Assembly (NCBI GenBank): GCA_963930655.1
Contig: OZ005612.1
Span: 13,769,001-13,833,000 of the forward strand
Direction: 5' to 3'
DNA: 64,000 bases
DNA from: Myrica gale
Lineage: Eukaryota; Streptophyta; Magnoliopsida; Fagales; Myricaceae
A model generated the notes under the pieces. That model worked only from the letters and a program-made list of their open reading frames with translations. It was not told where the DNA came from and did no database searches. The position numbers and the translations under genes were made by a program. The stretch's first letter is position 1. Every line of letters starts with the position of its first letter. Of the stretch, positions 59,516 to 64,000 are shown piece by piece.

Positions 59516-60340
59516 AACACGGGCATAGGACTTTAGCCATGCCTATTGTTTTCAAGCTTGATCTCATCTGTAGACTTATTACATAGTTAATCTGAAGTAT
59601 ATAGCAATAATTGAAAGAAGTTCATATGATTTCATGTACACATGGTCAACATTATTTTATTTTTCGAAGGTAAAGGATGTGATGAGCGAGATGCTAGCTA
59701 CATATTTCTACTAATGGTAACAAATTTGGAAACTTGTATTTTGGATTCGGACGAGAGTTAGTTATCCCTTATTAGTCGATACCCAAAACACAGTTATACT
59801 ATGCTATGGGGGTTGTGGGTTGGAAATCCGATGTGTTAGAAAATTTACTTTTTGATTTGAGTTGGCTTTGGTGAAAGTTAATCTCTTACTCAATTTCAGA
59901 CTTTCAGTCGGGAATGAGGGATGGAAGAAGAATGAAAGTTGCTTTATTTTGGTAGTCCCTTATTCAATTCCTTAGCAAGAATTACAGGACGAGAGATTAC
60001 TCTCGGGACATATTGACTCTATTTCCTTCTTTTAGTTGGAAATGCTGGGATGAGGAAAATGCATATAATTACTCATTGGACATCCTTTACTCCATTCTTT
60101 ATCTAAAATTTTTTGGACGAGGGAGAAAAATAGAGAGAATTCTTCATTAATTCTAATAAAATGTGATCAATTTAAAATCAATAAAGTATTTTTGCGCTCT
60201 TTTTTTTTAAATGATGTTTTAATTAGTTAGAGGAAGCTATTAGTTCTTGGAAGCTATGCCTTGTAGAATTTCTTAAATGCTAACCGGTTTTTTGAATTAA
60301 ATGTTCTAAATTCTCCTCCTCTAGTATTCACCATTATTGA
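59516..60340. other. AT-rich intergenic DNA
   Basis: No gene or element is recognised. The last five bases (ATTGA, 60336-60340) are the left target duplication of the solo LTR. Confidence 0.5.
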
Positions 60341-61496
60341 TGTAAGTCTAAATAACAACCCAAGAAGGGTGAATTGAGTTTTAATAAATTTTAAAACTTT
60401 TTTAAGAAAATGTGAGTAGTATAACAGTAAAGCATAGAACACCACACAGAGAGATATGAACGTGTAAAAGGAGAGATAGAGTTAAAAAGATGACACCGTA
60501 ATTTTAGGTGGTTCGGCTAACAGTTGCCTACGTCCACCCCCAAGACTATTGACTTCCTTGGCCTTCATTTACTATTCTTCAAATAGCAAATAAACCTTAG
60601 CTCTCCGAGTGCTAAGGAACCTTTACAAAGCATTTTTTGAGCTCATGCTTCGACTCTCTTCACAAATCCCAAAACCTAAGGGATTTCTTCTACCCAACGA
60701 GTAGGACAAGTGTTTACTCAAAAACTCAAGTGTTTACAAAGGATGACTACAAGGGAATAGCAACGATTGGCTCCTAAAGTCGTATAAAACAACTGAAAAG
60801 TATATAGGTGCACAAGATAACAAGATTCTATGTAGAAAGCTGAAGTTTGGCAGGGGAATTACAAGCTTTCTTGGTAGATGTGGTCTTTTCTCTTCTTCAA
60901 AGCACTTTCTCTCTCTAGAAATTAGATTGTAGAGTAATTTCAAGTGTAATCGCACGATCATTGTATTCTTCTGATCAACATCTTCTATTTAAACCCCATT
61001 TGACTTCAACGATCATTAAAGATTTCAAAAGAGACGTTGGAAGGGCACTCAAGTCATTTGGGAGCAATTTGAATGTTCTGACGTCGTTTCAATTTTCTTC
61101 AAACTTTTGGTATGTGTTGACACATGGTTAGCATGTGTTGACACATAAAAAATTTGATATGGAGATGTTCTCTCGGGAGACAGTGCAATGTATCGACACC
61201 ATTAAGCGATGTGTCGACACTATCAATACTTGAGAGAAAAATTTGCTTCTCTGACCGTGTTTAATCCATTTCAACATATTTTCAAGCACCTACAATATGA
61301 AAATTGATTTCATCAACTTATGAAAAGGTCTTTAAGTCCACTTAGAATTATTTTAGATGGAGGACTTCGATCTTTGAAATATATCTTTTTAGAAAAGTGG
61401 ATTGACAGTATAAAATTTTAAAGTCTTCAAAACTTAGAATTTTTGTTATTATCAAAATCAATTATGAATTGTTTGCAAAACAATCTTGGACTAACA
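60341..61496 (-). mobile_element. Solo LTR of a Copia-type element
   Basis: A 1,156-bp LTR that starts TGTTAGTCCAAGATTG and ends GACTTACA on the minus strand, flanked by identical ATTGA (60336-60340 and 61497-61501). No internal sequence remains, so this is the product of recombination between the two LTRs of an older insertion. Its 3' end resembles the LTR end at 13803 (Copia fossil 2). It includes repeated TGTCGACAC-like words and a GTGGTTCGGC...GCCTACGTCCAC motif. Confidence 0.88.
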
Positions 61497-61501
61497 ATTG
61501 A

Positions 61502-61925
61502 AATGGTCTTATTTTTCTTTTGTTCATTTCATATATTCATATTGCGTAAATCGTGAGGTATGCGGACATGGATTATTTAAATTTTAAAAAATTGTTAAGA
61601 TTTTGAGAACTTTCAATTGAAATTTCCCCAAGAATTCTAGAGGATTGTTGTATGAATTAATGCTAAGGAAATTGGTGGTTTATTATAAAGTGTTGTACAC
61701 TATTCGAGCCAAGTCATGTATGAACCTTCAAAATTAGTTTAATTTATATTTTCTTTAAAAAACAAGCCCAAGTCAAGCCTCTCAGGACATACGTTTTATA
61801 TTAGAAATTTTAATTATTTTTTGAATGAGTTCAAGCTTGTTTATGAGTAACTTGGTTAATTAATCTGTCATCATTTCCTATAATTTATTTCCCTCTACAC
61901 ATACTCTTTATAGACCAAGTTCATG
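61502..61925. other. AT-rich intergenic DNA
   Basis: Nothing recognisable. Confidence 0.5.
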
Positions 61926-62472
61926 CACTACAAAAAAAAGGTCTATAGCGGCGGTCGCTAAAAACGTCGCTAAAGGGTATTTTTCGCAGCGTTTTGATCA
62001 AACCGCGACCAAATGAGGGTCTATAGCGGCGGTCGTCTATAGCAGCGGTCGGTGACCGTCGCTGTAGACCTCTTTAGTCGCTTTTTTTGCAAACCGCCGC
62101 TAAAGGAACCGCCGCTATAGGCCCTCATTTGGCCGCGGTTTGAAAAAAACGCAACTAAAAAGATACCTATAGCGGCGGTCCCTATAGAGGCGATCACGGA
62201 CCGCCGCTACAGGTATAGTTATAGCAGCGTTTTCCCGAGCAAACGCTGCTAGAATCTCCGGTCTATAGCGGTGGTCAGTGACCGCCGCTATAAGGAAAAT
62301 ATTCGGTGTCTATAGCGGCTGTCAGCCAGACCGCCACTATAGAAATCGGGTCTACAGCGGCGGTCACAGTGACCGCCACTGCATCTCGTACCTTTAGCAG
62401 CGGTTTTAAAACAAACCGCTGCGAAAGGTATACCTATAGCGGCGGTCTTTGTAGTGACCGCCACTATAGGTA
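61926..62472. repeat. CACTA subterminal repeat array (~15 copies of TATAGCGGCGGT)
   Basis: About seven copies of TATAGCGGCGGTC and eight of the complement GACCGCCGCTATAG, with one- or two-base variants, are arranged so that many pairs can fold together. In CACTA elements such motifs bind the TNPA-type protein. Confidence 0.85.
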
Positions 62473-63357
62473 TAATTGAAAAAAATAGAAAAATAAAATT
62501 TTATGTGTTATTTAAGGTTAATAATTATTTTATTGACTATTTATCATTTTTATACATAATTTTATTTTGTCACATGTTTTAAAAAAATTTTAGGAGACCT
62601 ACTTAATAAAATATGAAATTAAAGAGAGTGTTATGAATATTGAAGTTGTTATATAGAATTATAAATAATATTATGAAAGTTATATCTATGATTGTTATGG
62701 TAATTGCATTTGTATTGACTAATTATGAAAAGAATGTACATAACTATGTATTTATTTAATTTACTAAAAACACATACCTACAAAATATAACTTATTATTA
62801 AAAAATTTGAAAAACTAATTATAAAATAGAGTGTTCTAAAATAATATGTTATGTATTTAATACTAAGTATAATACTAATAAAATATGAAGTTAGAGAGAG
62901 TGTTATGAACTATGAAATAATGAAGTTTGTCATGTATTTGAAAAATTTTAATTTAAGGGACCTACTTAATGAAATATGAAATTAGAAAGAGTGTTGTGAA
63001 AATTAAAATTTTTATATGGTCTTAGAGACTATAATTTAGTCATTAGGTAGATACATATATATAAAGTACTTAGGTTAATTAGCATATATAAATTATATAA
63101 TAAACACATACTTTTAAATTATAAGTATTATATATTATTACTCCCAACCTATTTTAATTAAGATTATTATACTAATTATAAAAAAGAGTATAAAGAATGT
63201 ACATTGGTTTGTATTTAATACTAAGGATACAAATTTTTAAATACTATTACAATTTACAACTGATTTTAATTTACTAAAAACACATAATTACAAAATATAA
63301 CTTATTATTAAGAAATTTGAAAAACTACAAATTAGAAAAAAAATAAAAAAAAAAGCT

Positions 63358-64000
63358 TTGAAAGCCTCTGCTCCCGTGAAAGTCCCCCCCCCCCCACTCA
63401 TTTCCTTCCCCCCCTTCCCGCCCAGCCCCGAATTCCCCCTTTCACCTCTCCCTCTCTGTCTCTCTAAGTCTCCCTTTGAAAAATCTCACTCTATCTCTCC
63501 CTCTCCCTCCGGCTCTCAGCCTCTCTCTCACTCCCTCTCAGCTCCTCCTCCGGCGACCGGAAGCCACCGTCGACCGAAACCCAGGGGCTTCCACCGGCAA
63601 CCGGCCTCTCTCTCTCAGTAGCCACTAGACTCTCTTTCTCTCTCTCAGCTCCTCCTACGGCACCCTTCCGCTGAAATTCCACTGGAGCAGAACGTCATTG
63701 TCACTCGGACCCCACCAAGAACAAAATCCGACTCCTATATTCTCTGCAATCCAACACAGCCTCGCTTTTGTTTTTTTCGTCCCTAGAATGTTGTGTTGGT
63801 TAGTGGGTTTGAGTTCTGTTGGTTGCTGAGGAAACAGAAGGAGAGTAGAAAAGTGGAGGGGCGACTTGGTTTATTATGTAGTAGTGTCAGTTGTTCAGAG
63901 GTTTTTCTTTTCTCGGGGTTCAATGAAGAAATGGGTTTGTCATTTACGAGTTTATTTTTTGTTGTGCTTTGTTCAGCAGCATTGGGTGCTTTGAAGTTAT
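63358..64000 (+). other. CT-rich leader-like stretch with a possible gene start at the edge
   Basis: The base composition changes abruptly from AT-rich to C/CT-rich: a run of 12 C at 63384-63395, (CT)n stretches, and two similar phrases CTCAGCTCCTCCTCCGGCG / CTCAGCTCCTCCTACGGCA. This looks like the leader of a transcribed plant gene. An ATG at 63931 opens a frame MGLSFTSLFFVVLCSAALGA that runs off the window. It could be a signal-peptide start or the first exon of something else. Too short to identify. Confidence 0.4.

Larger units (their letters stand above)
61926..64000 (+). mobile_element. Left end of a CACTA (En/Spm) transposon, continues past the window
   Basis: The terminus CACTACAAAAAAAAGG starts at 61926, the conserved start of CACTA elements, and is followed by a dense array of subterminal motifs to 62472. 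The interior from 62473 is AT-rich and non-coding, with short recurring phrases (ACCTACTTAATRAAATATGA at 62600 and 62962; GAAATTAGARAGAGTGTT). No right terminus with a matching 3-bp duplication lies inside the window, so its extent and content are unknown. The GTAGTG at 62450-62455 is not followed by the expected duplication. Whether the stretch after 63357 belongs to it is open. Confidence 0.75.

Noticed and set aside
62443-62455. Right end of a ~530-bp CACTA mini-element at GGTCTTTGTAGTG
   Set aside because: The flank ACC does not match the left flank ATG, and the subterminal motif continues past it to 62472, so it is an internal chance match.
63358-63682. Pro/Ser-rich protein frame
   Set aside because: Produced by CT-rich low-complexity leader DNA, and the opposite strand is also open (Arg/Glu-rich).
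63931-64000. ARF-type small GTPase start (MGLSFT...)
   Set aside because: Only the first six residues resemble plant ARF. The following hydrophobic text does not continue the ARF sequence.
1-64000. tRNA, rRNA, CRISPR or prokaryote-type operon features
   Set aside because: None seen. The sequence is plant nuclear DNA, and the tRNA-like words found are primer-binding sites of retrotransposons.

Overview
The window looks like nuclear DNA from a eudicot plant. Coding islands are separated by long AT-rich stretches packed with plant-type transposable elements: L1-type LINEs with DUF4283 and RNase H domains, Copia and Athila-type Gypsy fossils, TTF/DUF4371 hAT transposons and a CACTA terminus. The one complete host gene is a P4-ATPase of the plant ALA family with plant-style introns. 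The species cannot be named from the sequence.

Layout. 1-1550 (minus): the 5' part of an open reading frame that runs off the left edge, encoding an unrecognised protein with a transit-peptide-like N-terminus. 2220-9407: two exons of a broken WAT1-related (EamA/nodulin-MtN21) transporter gene. Its first exon is split by a 6.7-kb LINE (2312-9035) with a perfect 18-bp target duplication. The LINE in turn carries a 1.07-kb hAT-like insertion (7203-8274). 11.2-18.2 kb: a pile-up of at least three Copia fossils in both orientations, with a 309-bp hAT-like MITE nested inside. 18.2-32.1 kb: gene-poor DNA with several small DNA transposons. Four hAT-type elements in the window have exact 8-bp target duplications, a fifth matches at 7 of 8, and one shows an 8-bp duplication with imperfect ends. 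An AT-rich MITE family recurs about seven times. 34333-42135 (plus): the complete 11-exon P4-ATPase, 1205 residues, all catalytic motifs present. 42.9-45.6 kb (minus): a decayed hAT transposase gene. 45598-53264 (minus): a broken Athila-type Gypsy fossil. 53.3-58.9 kb (plus): a second decayed LINE with a 393-bp hAT element in its 5' part. 60341-61496: a solo Copia-type LTR with 5-bp target duplications. 61926 to the right edge: the left end of a CACTA transposon with about 15 subterminal repeats, then AT-rich DNA and a CT-rich leader-like stretch.

Functionally the only intact unit is the flippase gene. Everything else is either the edge of a gene cut by the window or mobile-element debris. 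I found no coherent new multi-gene system. The most unusual items are exact structural features inside the small DNA transposons: a 42-bp perfect palindrome, a 42-bp arm present three times, and a 35-bp palindrome. The LINE-split WAT1 exon is also notable.
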